NCBI RefSeq assembly: GCF_032362555.1 | Contig: NC_083505.1 | Span: 10,779,501-10,843,500 of the forward strand | DNA: 64,000 bases | From: Amyelois transitella | Lineage: Eukaryota > Arthropoda > Insecta > Lepidoptera > Pyralidae | Reading direction: 5' to 3' | Shown: in pieces, positions 24,701-35,735 of the stretch | Numbering within the stretch: the stretch's first letter is position 1 | Layout: every line of letters begins with the position of its first letter | Position numbers and translations under genes: made by a program | The notes under the pieces: generated by a model | The model's database searches: none | Told to the model about the DNA's origin: nothing | What the model saw: the letters and a program-made list of their open reading frames with translations, nothing else

Positions 24701-27700
24701 AGACATTTTTGGTTTCGAAAATTTCGACCAAAATAGTTTTGAACAATTTTGTATAAACTTTGCCAACGAAAATTTACAACAATTTTTTGTTAGACACATT
24801 TTTAAATTAGAACAGGAGGAGTATAATCACGAAGGAATAAATTGGCAACATATAGAATTTGTTGACAATCAAGATGCATTAGACCTTATTGCTTTGAAGC
24901 AACTGAATATAATGGCGCTAATAGATGAAGAATCCAAGTTTCCAAAAGGAACTGACCAAACTATGTTAGCGAAGCTTCATAAAACTCATGGATTGCATCG
25001 AAACTACTTGAAGCCAAAGTCTGATATAAACACCAGTTTTGGCTTGAATCATTTTGCAGGAATAGTATTTTATGATACACGAGGATTTCTAGAGAAAAAT
25101 CGGGATACATTTAGTGCAGATTTGTTACAGCTAATACACATATCAACAAATAAATTTCTACAACAAATTTTCCAAGATGACATAACTATGGGTTCAGAGA
25201 CGAGAAAACGTACTCCAACACTATCTACACAATTTAAGAAATCATTGGATTTGCTTATGAGGACCCTGGGTACTTGCCAACCGTTTTTCATACGTTGTAT
25301 AAAACCAAACGAATTTAAGAAGCCCATGATGTTTGACCGGGGCCTTTGTTGTAGACAGCTCAGATATTCAGGAATGATGGAAACAATAAGAATCAGGCGA
25401 GCCGGTTATCCTATTCGACATAGTTTCAAAGAGTTTGTAGAAAGATATCGATTTTTAATATCCGGAGTTCCACCTGCTCACAAAACCGATTGCCGAGCAG
25501 CTACAGCCAAAATTTGTGCATCTGTTCTGGGTAAATCAGATTATCAACTGGGGCACACTAAAGTTTTTCTAAAAGATGCCCATGACTTGTTCCTAGAACA
25601 AGAAAGAGATAGGGTACTTACACGAAAAATTCTAATCTTGCAAAGGTCAATACGGGGCTGGGTTTATAGGAGAAGATTTTTGAAGATGAGAGCGGCTGCT
25701 GTTTTGATACAACGTCATTGGCGCGGTAAGCTGCAAAGAATCCGGTATAATAAGATGAAAGTCGGATACGCAAGATTGCAAGCCCTCATCCGAGCTAGAG
25801 TGTTGGCTCACAGATTCAGGCATCTACGAGGACACATCGTATCTTTACAAGTTAGTATTTTATAGTTTAATTTGGTAATTGCGACGATTAATCGTCACTG
25901 TTTATTCAAAATCAGACTAATCGTTTACTTTGAATTCCACTTTTTCCTGTTTTCCTAGGGTTTTGTAACTTTAATTTCCAAGCTAAAGTAATTAACTTGG
26001 AAAGTTTAAAAAAGTTAAAGTAATCTATCCTCGTTGAATTTGAAGTTCGAAATTCCGGCCACCAATTACCTACTTTGATGTTGGACATTTCCATGTGTAG
26101 TTACATTTTTGACCATAAATAAAAATAAAATGGAAATAAACCATCATATAAAATTCAATTAAAATTCTTTTACCAGGCCGCAGCTCGTGGATACCTCGTC
26201 CGTCGCTCATACGGTCACAAAATGTGGGCGATCGTGAAGATCCAGAGCCATGTTCGTCGGCTGATAGCTATGAGACGGTACCGGAGGATGAAACAGGAAG
26301 CTAAAGCCCACACTGAGGCTCTTAGGTTGAGGAGACAGGAGGAGCAAAGGCTACAGCACCAGGGCAACACGCGCGCTAAAGAGATCGCTGAACAAAACTA
26401 CAGGGTATGTACGACGTTTTGTTTTTATCATTATAATTACTTGACAGCAAAAATAACATAGCGTTGAGGTGGTACCAAAGTATGAAGCAGAAAACTATAG
26501 CCCACGCCGAGGCGCTCAGGCTTCAGAGACACGAGAAACAAATATTACAGCACCAGGGCGCTAATGATCTCAGAACAAAACAACAGGTTATTATAAGATA
26601 TTAGTTTAATTTCTATCATTGTCTCGTAGCGTAGATAACGGATTGATATTGTGTTAAAGCAAAAGTTGAAGTTTGAAGATGTCTAACTTTAAAACCTGCC
26701 ACCCAAACTAGGATCAGGGTCGTAAGGGCGTACACCGGGCATAAAGGCGTGGATGTAACTGGGACTATCAACTATAAAGGAGAATATCGTATGAAAACCA
26801 GTTATAACTGCTGATGTTTATTTTTAAAAATGATTTTCGTAGAAAAAGCCCTTGAACATGATCTTTGTTGACGTTCTGAAAACACGGTAATATAACCGAT
26901 AGGAACACCAGCGAGATATGGTAAGAAAAGGACGAATTGAAAAGATGAGTTCTAAAACATATAAGTATGTATATATATTGATGATGAAGATGTATAAAAA
27001 TTTAATGAATTGGATGAGTATTAGATTTATTCTATTACCTCACTCTTATCGATTTTGATATCAATATAGCGATACCTTATGTATGGCTGATGGCAATTTG
27101 AACAACATCAAATTTATAAGAGACAAAATATAATTTTAGTGGAAACTGAATATAATAGGGCATATTGTGTTTTTAGAATTATACTCCGAATATAAATCAT
27201 CAATTTTTCATTTGTCTTTGTAAGTAAAACATAACGCTAGGAAAAATTTATTGGTTCCTTCGGAAAAGAAGATGAGAACACATTTTTAAATTAATCAAAG
27301 GACTAGTTATCTGAAACTCTTGAAATGATATCATAGAAATGCCCTTTTATCGTAGATACCAAAGTTTACTTTTCTTCGGTTACCTTGACTTGCGTCACAG
27401 TACTTTTTGTCAATTTAATTAAGCTTCTATTTCAAGGGTAATAAAGGCTACTTATATGTACAGTAATAGTCATAAATTATTCAATAGCGGCTCGTTTTAT
27501 CTTCTCTATCTCCAAATCGAATATTTTAATTTGCTAAGCGGCACTGATTGATTTGATAACATATAAGTGAAATAGCTGTCTTAAAACATTTATTATATCT
27601 CATCGGATAATCTCTGAACAAAGAAATCATTTACATTTGGTAAAAAAACTTGTGTTTGTTGCTTGTGTGCATAAGTTGATAACTATTAAAATTTATTGGC

Positions 27701-30700
27701 TTAGTAGAATTCAAACTAAAATAAATGCAGTCATGCACGGAATGTATTTTAAGTGTTTTGGAAAAATATCTGATTCTACGGAGGATGGATTTCAATAATT
27801 TGGAAATGAGGTAGTCTGTTTATTTGTTATTAAATTTAGATGATTTGTTGCCGTAATGTCTTATTCAACTGGTTTTGATTGTTTTTCAATAATTACAATA
27901 GTTAATACCGTGATAATTAAATTGTAATTTAGTTTACCTATGTAACATGATTTACTGACACTCGATCATGCATGCAGAACATTGCACAACTAGAACTGCG
28001 ATACGGCGAGCCAGGCCTACAAACCACTAATTCTTGGCAACTAGATGGACCAAATATCTATTTAGTCTAACGTATTTTGTGTTGTCGGTCGTGTTGAGAT
28101 TTGATGAAGAAACGTTATTACGAAGAGAAAAATATTATGTCGTGTTAATGCAAATTTTCAGTCGTAAAATTAATATACAATGAACAATTCTTGGTGGATG
28201 TGTATCAGTGACGATGATAGTGGCTGCAATTCTGCCGGTGTTAGTATACCTACCTACTTTTGACGCTTGACTGAGCGCTGCCTATGTATTGTACAATCTT
28301 ACATACAATCGATTCAAAGATATGCAAATATTATTTTTACACGAGTCACAAAAATAAAGTAGTCGTTTTAAAAGGTTGTGGTTTTCAATTATTATTTTTT
28401 TTAATTCGTGCTGTTTTTATTTATTTTTGTCGTAAATTAATACAATTTTAGACTATACCTTAAACATGTTTAATTTTTATAAGAAAAAAAAAATTACTTA
28501 ATTCTAAATGATATTTTCTGCTCTATTGTAGTTTAATTATCAGGTAGTTATTATGATGTATAACTAGTACATAATAACTACCTGGTAATTGGAAAGATTG
28601 GAAAGATAATTTTAAATTTTATTATAACCAACAGGAGCGGATGTATGAGTTAGAGCGGCGCGAAGCAGAATTGGTATTAGAAGAGAAACGCCAACTAGAA
28701 GCCAAGAGGACCTTGTTACAAGAAGCGGCTCGCAAGCAAGAGGAGCCGGTGGATGACAGTAAACTGGTGGAGGCTATGTTTGACTTCCTTCCTGACTCCA
28801 GCAGTGAAGCTCCCGCACCTAAAGATACCTCCGTCTTCAGTGATCTCCCACAGCCGAGAGCTGATCAACAAGAGGTAAGCGATCCAGCAATATTTTTGGT
28901 TCTTTTAAAAGTGTTACTGTACTGAAGAAGTGTGAGAAAAAAAAAACATTATCATTCGAAATAACCAAAAACACAAATAAATTCAAACTTTTGCCACTGA
29001 GAAAATAAACTGACAACCGCAAACGACTTTAGTCATTAAATTTGCAGTATAAGCAATACTCAATACCTACCCTAATACTAAACATGTCACATTTTTTAGA
29101 TGGTGACTCCAATGCAAACTACTTCAGAAGATGAGGAAGATTTGTCAGAGTTTAAGTTCCAAAAGTTCGCAGCTACTTATTTCCAAGGAAACGTCACACA
29201 TCAATACTCAAAGAAACCACTGAAACACCCATTATTGCCACTGCATACACAAGGCGATCAATTGGTAAGATAATTGTGGCAATTTCCACAACAATAATGC
29301 ACCGATTGTATTGATATGTTTTATCATTAGTCTCGTCAATATGTTATTCGAATACTGGTGTAATGTGGACTATATACTTTCAGGCTGCACAAGCATTATG
29401 GATAACAATTCTGCGTTTCACTGGAGACTTGCCTGAGCCAAGGTTCCACACCATGGACCGGGACAACACATCTGTCATGTCCAAGGTGACGGCGACTCTT
29501 GGACGCAACTTCATTAGATCCAAAGAGTTCCAGGAAGCTCAGATGATGGGCGTAGACCCTGACGCTTATCTAAACAAACAAAAACCGCGGTCTATCAGGC
29601 ACAAGTTGGTATCGCTAACCTTGAAACGGAAAAACAAGCTTGGTGAAGACGTCAGGAGAAAGTTACAGGTATCTTATTACTTTTATTTAAAGACATTTAG
29701 TTACCTTGATCGGTATTAGTTACATAATAAATATAACTTATTTCCCCTTAATATTTTCCAGGATGAAGAATACACAGCTGATAGCTATCAATCGTGGTTA
29801 GAATCTCGACCTACGTCTAATTTGGAGAAGTTGCATTTCATCATTGGCCATGGAATTCTGCGCGCTGAATTGAGGGACGAAATATACTGCCAGATTTGTA
29901 AGCAACTATCAGGAAACCCTTCCAAATCATCACACGCAAGGGGCTGGATACTGTTGTCCTTGTGTGTTGGATGTTTTGCTCCAAGTGAAAAGTTCGTTAA
30001 TTATCTCAGGGCTTTTATAAGAGAGGGACCACCAGGGTACGCTCCATATTGTGAAGATCGTTTAAAGAGAACTTTCAATAATGGAACCAGAAACCAACCT
30101 CCATCTTGGTTGGAACTTCAAGCAACAAAGTCTAAAAAACCTATAATGTTGCCTATTACGTTTATGGATGGTAATACTAAAACATTATTAGCCGATTCAG
30201 CCACAACTGCAAGAGAACTATGTAACCAGCTGTCAGACAAGATAGGTTTACGTGACCAGTTTGGATTTTCATTATACATTGCATTATTCGATAAAGTCAG
30301 CTCATTAGGCAGTGGTGGAGATCACGTAATGGATGCAATATCACAATGTGAACAATACGCGAAGGAGCAAGGAGCTCAAGAGAGAAACGCACCCTGGAGA
30401 TTATTCTTTAGGAAAGAAATATTTGCACCATGGCATGATCCTACTGAAGATCAAGTAGCTACAAATCTCATTTACCAACAAGTGGTGAGAGGAGTTAAGT
30501 TTGGTGAATACAGATGTGATAAAGAAGAAGACTTGGCCATGATCGCCGCTCAACAATATTACATCGAGTATAGCCAAGATATGAACACAGAACGGCTGTA
30601 CACATTACTTCCAAATTATATTCCAGATTATTGTCTAACGGGTGTTGAAAAAGCTGTAGATAGATGGGGAGCTTTAGTAGTACAAGCTTATAAAAAGAGT

Positions 30701-33700
30701 TATTATGTGAAAGAAAAAGTTCCAGCGTATAAAGTTAAAGAAGATGTAGTAAGCTATGCAAAGTTTAAGTGGCCTTTATTGTTCTCTAGATTCTATGAAG
30801 CGTATAGAAATTCAGGGCCTAATTTACCCAAAAACGACGTTATAATAGCAGTAAATTGGACAGGCGTTTATGTCGTTGATGATCAAGAACAAGTATTGCT
30901 TGAATTGTCTTTCCCAGAAATAACGACTGTGTCAAGTCAAAAAACTAACAAAGTATTCACACAGACGTTTAGTTTGTCAACTGTAAGAGGTGAAGAGTTC
31001 ACGTTCCAAAGTCCGAATGCCGAAGATATTCGTGATTTAGTCGTTTACTTTTTAGAAGGCTTGAAAAAGAGATCGAAATATGTGATTGCTTTACAAGACT
31101 ACAAAGCACCAGGGGAAGGTTCCAGCTTTTTGACATTCCAAAAAGGAGATCTTATTATTTTAGAAGAAGATAGTACTGGGGAATCAGTATTAAATAACGG
31201 ATGGTGTATAGGCCGCTGTGAGAGGACTATGGAAAGAGGAGATTTTCCGGCTGAAACTGTTTATGTTTTGCCTGCATTGTCTAAGCCACCACCAGATATT
31301 CTGAACCTTTTCTGCCAAGAAGGTGCACAACATGGTAGACGAATTCCAGCAGCTACATTTAACGGAACAGATACTAGGGACAAACCGCACACTTTACTAG
31401 AATATGCTTTAGATCACTTTAGGCTTCCACCGAAACGTACCGTATCGAAGGCTCTGACATTATCGACAGCTAAACGTGGTGGCGCGGAAGAATTATGGAA
31501 GCATTCTAGGGAACCAATCAAATTGCCCTTGCTGAAGAAATTACAAACTAAAGAAGAGCTCGCGGAGGAAGCCTGCTTCGCATTCACAGCGTTACTGAAG
31601 TACATGGGCGACCTCCCATCCAAACGACCTCGTATAGGCAATGAATACACGGATCATATTTTCGATGGACCACTAAAGCATGAGATTTTGAGAGATGAAA
31701 TATATTGCCAAATAATGAAACAACTGACTGACAATAGAAACAGACTGTCGGAAGAGAGAGGCTGGGAACTGATGTGGTTAGCAACTGGGCTTTTTGCTTG
31801 TAGTCAAGGCTTACTTAGAGAGTTAACATTATTTTTAAGGACCAGAAGACATCCTATTGCTCAAGATTCTCTACAAAGATTACAAAAGACCTTGCGCAAT
31901 GGACAGAGAAAGTATCCCCCGCATCAAGTGGAAGTCGAAGCTATACAACATAAAACAACGCAAATATTCCACAAAGTATATTTCCCAGATGACACGGATG
32001 AAGCATTTGAAGTAGATTCGTCGACCAGGGCTAAAGACTTCTGTCAAAATATCGCACAGAGACTGAATCTTAGATCTAGTGAAGGCTTTAGTTTATTTGT
32101 TAAGATAGCGGATAAGGTAATATCTGTGCCAGAAGGCGATTTCTTCTTCGACTTCGTGAGGCACCTTACAGACTGGATCAAAAAGGCTAGACCTACGCGT
32201 GATGGAATCACACCACAATTTACTTACCAGGTAAATATAATTCCGTAACAAAGCAAATGACTTGTGAAATAACCAAAAAACTAACTAAATGTCTTTATTG
32301 TTCAAGGTCTTTTTCATGAAGAAGCTATGGACGAACACCGTACCTGGTAAGGACCGCGCCGCGGACGTGATCTTCCACTTCCACCAGGAGCTGCCGAAGC
32401 TGCTGCGCGGGTACCACCGCTGCGGCCGCGAGGAAGCCGCTCGCCTCGCCGCGCTGGCCTACCGCGCTCGCTTCGGGGACAACAAGCAAGAGCTGCAAGC
32501 GATTCCGTAAGTAACCATGATTTTACACAGAGAGAAGGTAATACAAATTGTCAAGTTATTCGTGATGTATTTTGTCGTACCTTATGGTTTCATTCATAGC
32601 AGCAGCTGACGGCTATTGTGCATTAAGTAATTTTTTTTTTTTAAATAAACTTACTTTCCAACGTTCTTTCGCTTTATCTCGCAACATGCAATGCTTTCCA
32701 TGTACGCGTCTACCGTCTAAGGTTGCTACGAAATAGCAGATCCTGGTGCAGATCCGTATCATATCGTGCATGAAGATAAAATTACCTACTACTGCTTATT
32801 ATAGAGTGAATTACAATTTTTCTGTGATCGTTTTAATAAAACAATATAAAATTACAGGCAAATGTTACGGGAACTGATCCCAGCTGATCTGATAAAACTG
32901 CAAAGTTCAGCCGACTGGAAGCGAGCGATCGTAGCCTCCTACAACCAAGACGCTGGGATGACGCCTGAGGACGCTAAAATCACTTTCCTCAAAGTCATAT
33001 ACCGATGGCCGACCTTCGGATCTGCCTTTTTTGAGGTCAAGCAAACGACGGAACCGAATTACCCGGAGATGCTGCTGATTGCCATCAATAAACATGGAGT
33101 CAGCTTAATACATCCTCAATCAAAGGTAATATATTTGAAGTAAAGGGTACATTATCTTATTAAGAGAAAATTCTAACAGACATTAATAGTGTTTTTTTCC
33201 TAATTATATTTTTTACTTCTAATAACGTTATGGAGTCAATCCAAGGTAATGCTCGCTTTACATTAATGGTAGGTTATCTTAAGAATTGAAGATACTAACA
33301 GATATTCAAGGTTTTGCGTTCTAAATTATATCTTTTATTTTAAATAGCAACTTTATATTTAGTTATGCATTTTTGCCACCTGTCTTCTTTATCAATAAGT
33401 TATCGTTTTGATGTAATCTGTGAAGATAGAAATGTGTGTTTTGTTTACTAGGTAGTTCTTGAACAACACCGATATCTGTCAAAAGCTTTTCGATGTTAAA
33501 TTGATAACAGTGCCTTTAAATCTAGCAATATCGGATAAAGATAAAAATATCATTATTTCCGGATTGTTAAGTAAAGGACCTTCGTTTTTCATGCGTGTTT
33601 TTGTTTTTTCTTAGGATATCTTGGTCACACACCCGTTCACAAGAATATCAAATTGGTCTTCCGGCAACACATACTTCCATATGACTATTGGCAACTTGGT

Positions 33701-33821
33701 GAGAGGATCAAAGCTGCTCTGTGAAACCTCGCTCGGTTACAAAATGGACGATCTTCTCACTTCATACATTTCGCTCATGTTAACTAATATGAACAAACAA
33801 CGTTCTGTCCGTGTTAAATGA
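12775..33821 (+). CDS. ck: Myosin VIIa (crinkled), unconventional actin motor
   Basis: Coding exons: 12775-12792, 22372-22632, 22971-23249, 23586-23870, 24255-25850, 26177-26404, 28635-28874, 29100-29264, 29384-29668, 29762-32230, 32307-32506, 32858-33125, 33615-33821. Together they give 2166 aa, full family length. All introns are GT-AG and phases agree. The ATG at 12775 begins MVIVTR, continued by GDYIW in the next exon as in the fly protein. Order: motor head (P-loop GESGAGKT about 156-163; switch I NDNSSRFG about 205-212; switch II DIFGFE about 431-436), five IQ motifs (about 740-870), a charged helical stretch, MyTH4, FERM, SH3 (about 1557-1625), second MyTH4, second FERM. The family is a plus-end actin motor that organises actin bundles; in flies it shapes bristles, hairs and hearing organs, and in mammals stereocilia. 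IQ motifs bind calmodulin-type light chains; MyTH4-FERM units bind cargo. Large 5' introns contain a non-LTR element. Confidence 0.97.
13228..13355 (+). repeat. SINE-like family A, degraded copy with CT expansion
   Basis: Shares GGGATGGGTTAGCAACC, then CTGTCTGTCTGTCCCATAAG and GGGATAAATGCATGAT with the family. An internal CTCTCTCTCTC tract replaces part of the body. Confidence 0.55.
14222..14505. repeat. Interleaved inverted repeats (A-B-A'-B')
   Basis: Arm A (14222-14241) is exactly complementary to A' (14334-14353), 20 bp. Arm B (about 14254-14313) pairs with B' (about 14438-14505), with a 35-bp perfect core starting GAAGCCAAATG and small gaps. The arms interleave rather than nest. There is no ORF of note. 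Confidence 0.8.
15591..15815 (-). repeat. SINE-like family A, near full-length copy
   Basis: In reverse complement it reads AAAAGAATAGGAACATTCCA, GTGACTAAGGGATAAGC, GGCGATGGGCTAGCAACCTG, GACTGTTGGCTCTGTCTACC and a TATATGTATG tail. It aligns end to end with the copy at 41170. It lies just upstream of the LINE in myosin VIIa intron 2. Confidence 0.75.
16071..16745 (+). CDS. LINE ORF1 protein (coiled coil, RNA-binding type)
   Basis: The ORF encodes 224 aa. The N-terminal 90 residues are heptad-rich and predicted coiled coil. A central block with [13 protein letters not shown] and a later VFRIGK resembles the RRM-like region of LINE ORF1 nucleic-acid chaperones, which coat element RNA. It ends in codons AAA AAC TAA, with the preceding base also A, giving an A_AAA_AAC slippery heptamer at 16736-16742. 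The true N terminus may lie further upstream: the same frame stays open from about 15957 with basic and Cys-containing residues but no ATG, suggesting a truncated or frame-damaged start. Confidence 0.75.
   Translation: MKSEISHISSLLEKYVTSNEHILKNMQEDITEIKNQITDMKSSNDRTLNAMQIKIQSLETDLHNLKTVPFTKEKELAFGENIIQEVQNRSNREKNVVLVGLPEQIASTPEDRSLRDEADVLKTISTISEGIPKPSKVFRIGKLQPNKHRSIKICFETVEPAKKLLRNRNRLQGGLKMFSDQTPTQQNLMKNLREELKQRQDKGETNITIKYVNGTPLIVKTSKN
16736..16742 (+). promoter_or_regulatory. A_AAA_AAC slippery site at the ORF1/ORF2 junction
   Basis: In the ORF1 frame, codons read tcA AAA AAC TAA, which is a canonical -1 slippery heptamer with the stop codon as the very next codon. After a one-base backward slip, reading continues from 16742 straight into ORF2 with no stop. 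A weak possible stem (AGTTC at 16762 with GAACT at 16796) lies 20 bases downstream; no strong pseudoknot is obvious by eye. Frameshifting itself is inferred. Confidence 0.6.
16742..19651 (+). CDS. LINE ORF2: endonuclease and reverse transcriptase
   Basis: Counted from the frameshift point the open frame gives 969 aa. Endonuclease motifs appear in order: LNARSI (about aa 39), TETW (about 70), GDFNVDL (about 170), SDHR (about 240). Reverse transcriptase follows with [13 protein letters not shown] (about 605), [11 protein letters not shown] and the catalytic YADDT (about 696), then a C-terminal domain typical of CR1/Daphne-like elements. The protein nicks target DNA and copies element RNA onto the nick. 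No ATG occurs in this frame before about 17434, which is past most of the endonuclease, so normal AUG initiation would delete that domain. The frame is intact and possibly recently active. Confidence 0.9.
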   Translation, partial: LNTLLTTVHTQTENHNTYELLDDYQNFPKNKSRFTFFYLNARSIRTKGKFDEVKCILQAIPNTVHIFLLTETWFQSEEEALRYELPNYSHYYNYRTDKTGGGVSIYVHNNLIHKLSESVYIGGNNYLWIQLEKYALEVGVVYNPGNTNFQQFLEVYESQLRRRKRAIVFGDFNVDLLTKKETETKQYNQLLKQTGHKIINKISKKYYTRKGPPKNSLLDHVSTNLDKDNFHMVTIDSSFSDHRQLYVEIKKIKPPKKTIRQYEAINYNKLYKAVEISKLQEPNNDFTEFESSIKQCINESKIIKTKIDNEPQKEWINKNIIALITERNQISTELKENPDDEDLKEKFNTKRNQVLSVIRKAKKSYYKKEFDKYSMQLKKLWNLLSTLTNNKTKQRRAPSKLIVDSLEVSDPNEICKVFNNFFANVGSCLADEIPTDFHVNYIHALPKPTSQKPQINTWEPCNEKEILDIINNLDSNSSVGLDGISTKAIKCVKDLIVKRLTICINKLLQDGVFPDSLKIAKVTPIYKSGPKTEPGNYRPISVLPILSKILEKVLHTRLQNYLDSINFFYERQYGFRSKSNTLTATIDLITTIKQNIDRKNIALGVFIDLKKAFDTVSHKLLLKKLESIGITDKALNMFKSYLTNRLQIVKTDNNSQSPPLPIAYGVPQGSILGPLLFLVYINNMHELGLSGNITLYADDTCLFYYGSSIQILISQAQNDLNILQNWLQYNLLTINVSKTSYIIYKAKNKPIPTFTPLTINNKPIQQKTSEKYLGLQLDTYLTWNTHIKKLINKFISLHASLRINIRYIPRKLLFTIYNALIKPHLSYLIEVWGSAAKTRLDKLQTLQNKIIKMLFNYNFRTPTNKIYRETRLMTIKQLYTYNTCILIRKIMTNKVRTNINFTERKQVGRPCTRRASFIILPKARTKYYGRSTITTEGARLFNKIPSDIKKINSFEVFKKQLAKHIVSIY
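23863..24210 (+). repeat. 58-bp tandem repeat (about six copies) repeating a 5' splice site
   Basis: Starting at the end of the myosin VIIa exon that stops at 23870, a 58-bp unit recurs with gtaag starting at 23871, 23929, 23987, 24045, 24103 and 24161. The copies look identical by eye. Each carries the last 8 exon bases (TATCAGCG) joined to GTAAGATA, so the array presents six equivalent donors, of which the first keeps the reading frame. The last copy ends near 24210, 45 bases before the next exon's acceptor. Confidence 0.92.
26466..26590 (+). pseudogene. Decayed tandem copy of the 3' part of the preceding myosin VIIa exon
   Basis: Starting 65 bases after the exon 26177-26404, the intron holds a copy of that exon's last 130 bases. 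By hand count 68 of 89 aligned bases match (about 76%) from GGTACC to CACCAGGGC. Its translation (WYQSMKQ, then [14 protein letters not shown]) parallels the real exon (RYRRMKQ, then [14 protein letters not shown]) with no stop inside. The nearest possible acceptors put it out of frame, and the donor CAG|GTTATT is weak, so it looks like a ghost exon rather than a used cassette. Confidence 0.75.
26591..28634. other. Rest of myosin VIIa intron 26405-28634
   Basis: AT-rich intron with no coding exon. A weak SINE-like remnant is seen near 26690-26760, ending in a GGCATAAAGGCGTGG-type tail. A 21-bp hairpin lies at 28535-28590, just before the next acceptor at 28634. I see nothing else supportable. 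Confidence 0.5.
28535..28590. repeat. 21-bp hairpin just upstream of a myosin VIIa exon
   Basis: 28535-28555 pairs with 28570-28590 with one G-T wobble and a 14-base loop. The acceptor of exon 28635 is 44 bases further on, so the stem may overlap the branch-point region. Confidence 0.75.
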
Positions 33822-34460
33822 AATATGGAGAAGTTGTAGCTATAGTAGACAGTGCATTTTATCTGCTTAGTTCAAGAGTGCTTTAACAGTGTACTTGCAA
33901 ATTAATTGTTTTCAGTAATACCCTAAGCAGATATAATTATGTCCAAAATAGTTCATTTATTTCAAACTTTAGTACACTGCTACATAAATATGAATGCTTA
34001 TTACTTAGGTACGTCGCATGCTTATAGCTACTTTATTTTTAAACATATTGTCATATATCTTGTACATCACATATGTATATGTTAGAAACGTGTGTAAAAA
34101 TAGAGGTTAATGCACAATATATCGAAATTAAAGCATGTTTTATAGTTACACTGTAACATACATATATAAAACCAACATATAAGTTGATGTGTTTTATAAA
34201 AATATTATGAATATATCCGTCCAAAACTTGTTAATATTTATATCCCGAAAAATTGGGGACTCACATGACTATTTATTTAAGTACAATAAAGAATTTATCA
34301 CACACAATTATATTTATAGGATACCTAAATTGCGCCAAATCAGATCATCCGTTTATTTTTTGTAAGTGCGTCAAAGTCGAGTATACTTACTATTATAGAT
34401 CTGTTATTATATAATAAAACATAAGATAATTAAGATTAATAAAGTAAAGAACTATCCAGT
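33822..34460 (+). other. Myosin VIIa 3' UTR with poly(A) signals
   Basis: AT-rich sequence follows the TGA at 33819-33821. Candidate AATAAA signals lie at 34285-34290, 34413-34418 and 34438-34443. The last two precede T-rich sequence and are plausible main cleavage signals. The end is inferred. Confidence 0.5.
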
Positions 34461-34895
34461 TCATTCTTTTATTTGTATTTCAAAAATGTACTAAACAATT
34501 TTAACTACTTATACTTACATACAATTTTTATCGTCTTATTTTCAAATACTAGCGGGTTTCTGAATATCATAATAATTTGAGAAGTTTTTTTAAATCAATG
34601 ATCAAAAATAACAATACATAAAATAAAATAAATTAAAACAAAATAAACTGATTACTTTAAAGCGTATAGTGTTATAGCTACTTATTAATTTGAAGTATAG
34701 CTTATCTTAAAACAAAAGATATTGTTTTATTTTTGTATTCATATTTTTAATCACCTTTTTTTTATAAAATATAGATAAGTTTAAAGGTTATTCGAGTACG
34801 TAGAGATGGAATGTATTTATTTATTAGTCGTACGATCAAACTTAACGTAAAATTGTCTGTTATGCCATGTGTTCGGAGACAATTTATATTTTGTT

Positions 34896-35270
34896 CTACT
34901 TCGCTTTAAAGTCAAAAGTTGCATTTGTGAGTGGTTGTAAACATGAGTCACAATGAATTTCGTGTTTTATTTCCATACTCCTTGCCCATTTCACATATAT
35001 TTCACTGGTTATATTTAGCAATGTAAGCATGAAGTTTATAATTAGTAGTGGCGGGAACTTAGTAGTGCCTTGAAAAAGACAGAGAAGATTCATGCAGAAA
35101 TTCATAATAATGCCAAAAACGAAATGATGGAGTCTGTCAGGAATAAAATGAACAACCAACAGAACCAACAAACTTGTCGCTCTCGCGCCTTTGGCCAAAA
35201 AACCGGCAAAAATCGGAGAACTCAATGAGAAGGCGAGAAGAGTACCTAAGTGAATCGGATCCACACTCAC
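34896..35270 (-). CDS. Unidentified 124-codon hydrophobic ORF
   Basis: The frame begins at a GTG (35270), with no in-frame ATG near its start, and stays open from an upstream stop near 35300 down to 34896. It encodes about three hydrophobic stretches (one includes LLVLLVVHFIP) and ends with a Cys/His-containing tail. Its length is unusual for chance in such AT-rich DNA. No family is recognised, no splice acceptor is proven, and no promoter is seen. It could be a terminal exon of an unannotated minus-strand gene, a decayed transposon or receptor fragment, or chance. Confidence 0.2.
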   Translation of the reverse strand: MSVDPIHLGTLLAFSLSSPIFAGFLAKGARATSLLVLLVVHFIPDRLHHFVFGIIMNFCMNLLCLFQGTTKFPPLLIINFMLTLLNITSEIYVKWARSMEIKHEIHCDSCLQPLTNATFDFKAK

Positions 35271-35639
35271 GCCTTTCGTGGTATTTTCGCCTTCTCGCTA
35301 GATGCTCACGAGAGTGTGGAGCGGGCTTGAGATAGGATTTCATACATTTTTATAATGCAAAGATATATTGAGATAAAGATATTTTTTGAATAATACATAC
35401 AATATACTCGTAGTATTTTTTTTTGTCGACTCCGTATACCCCTGTATATAATTTGTCTTGGCAACATGATTTGCACATTAGCCAATTCGCGAGTTCCTCG
35501 TGAGATTTTCGGTACATTTATCTTGAAATTCGGTCGCAAACCTGACTAGTCGTAGCCCCATATTGAAATCCGCAAGAGCTAGGTATATTATATCACATAC
35601 CTGCGCACACCAGTCTCTCTCAATCTTTATATAAAGAGC

Positions 35640-35735
35640 TAACAAGACAGAAAGGCCGCGTTCAGCTGCGTTATTAATAGGTTGCTAGTCCATCACCTAA
35701 AATTAATTTATTAGCCTTTCCCTTGATGTTTTAAC
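35640..35735 (-). repeat. SINE-like family A, fragment
   Basis: A reverse-oriented fragment holds the AGGTTGCTAGTCCATCACC block and the flanking CGTTCAGCTG region of the family. Both ends have decayed. Confidence 0.5.

Noticed and set aside
26405-26461. Reading past myosin VIIa exon 26177-26404 into the intron
   Set aside because: GTATGT donor at 26405; the continuing residues do not match the family, while the exon at 28635 does.
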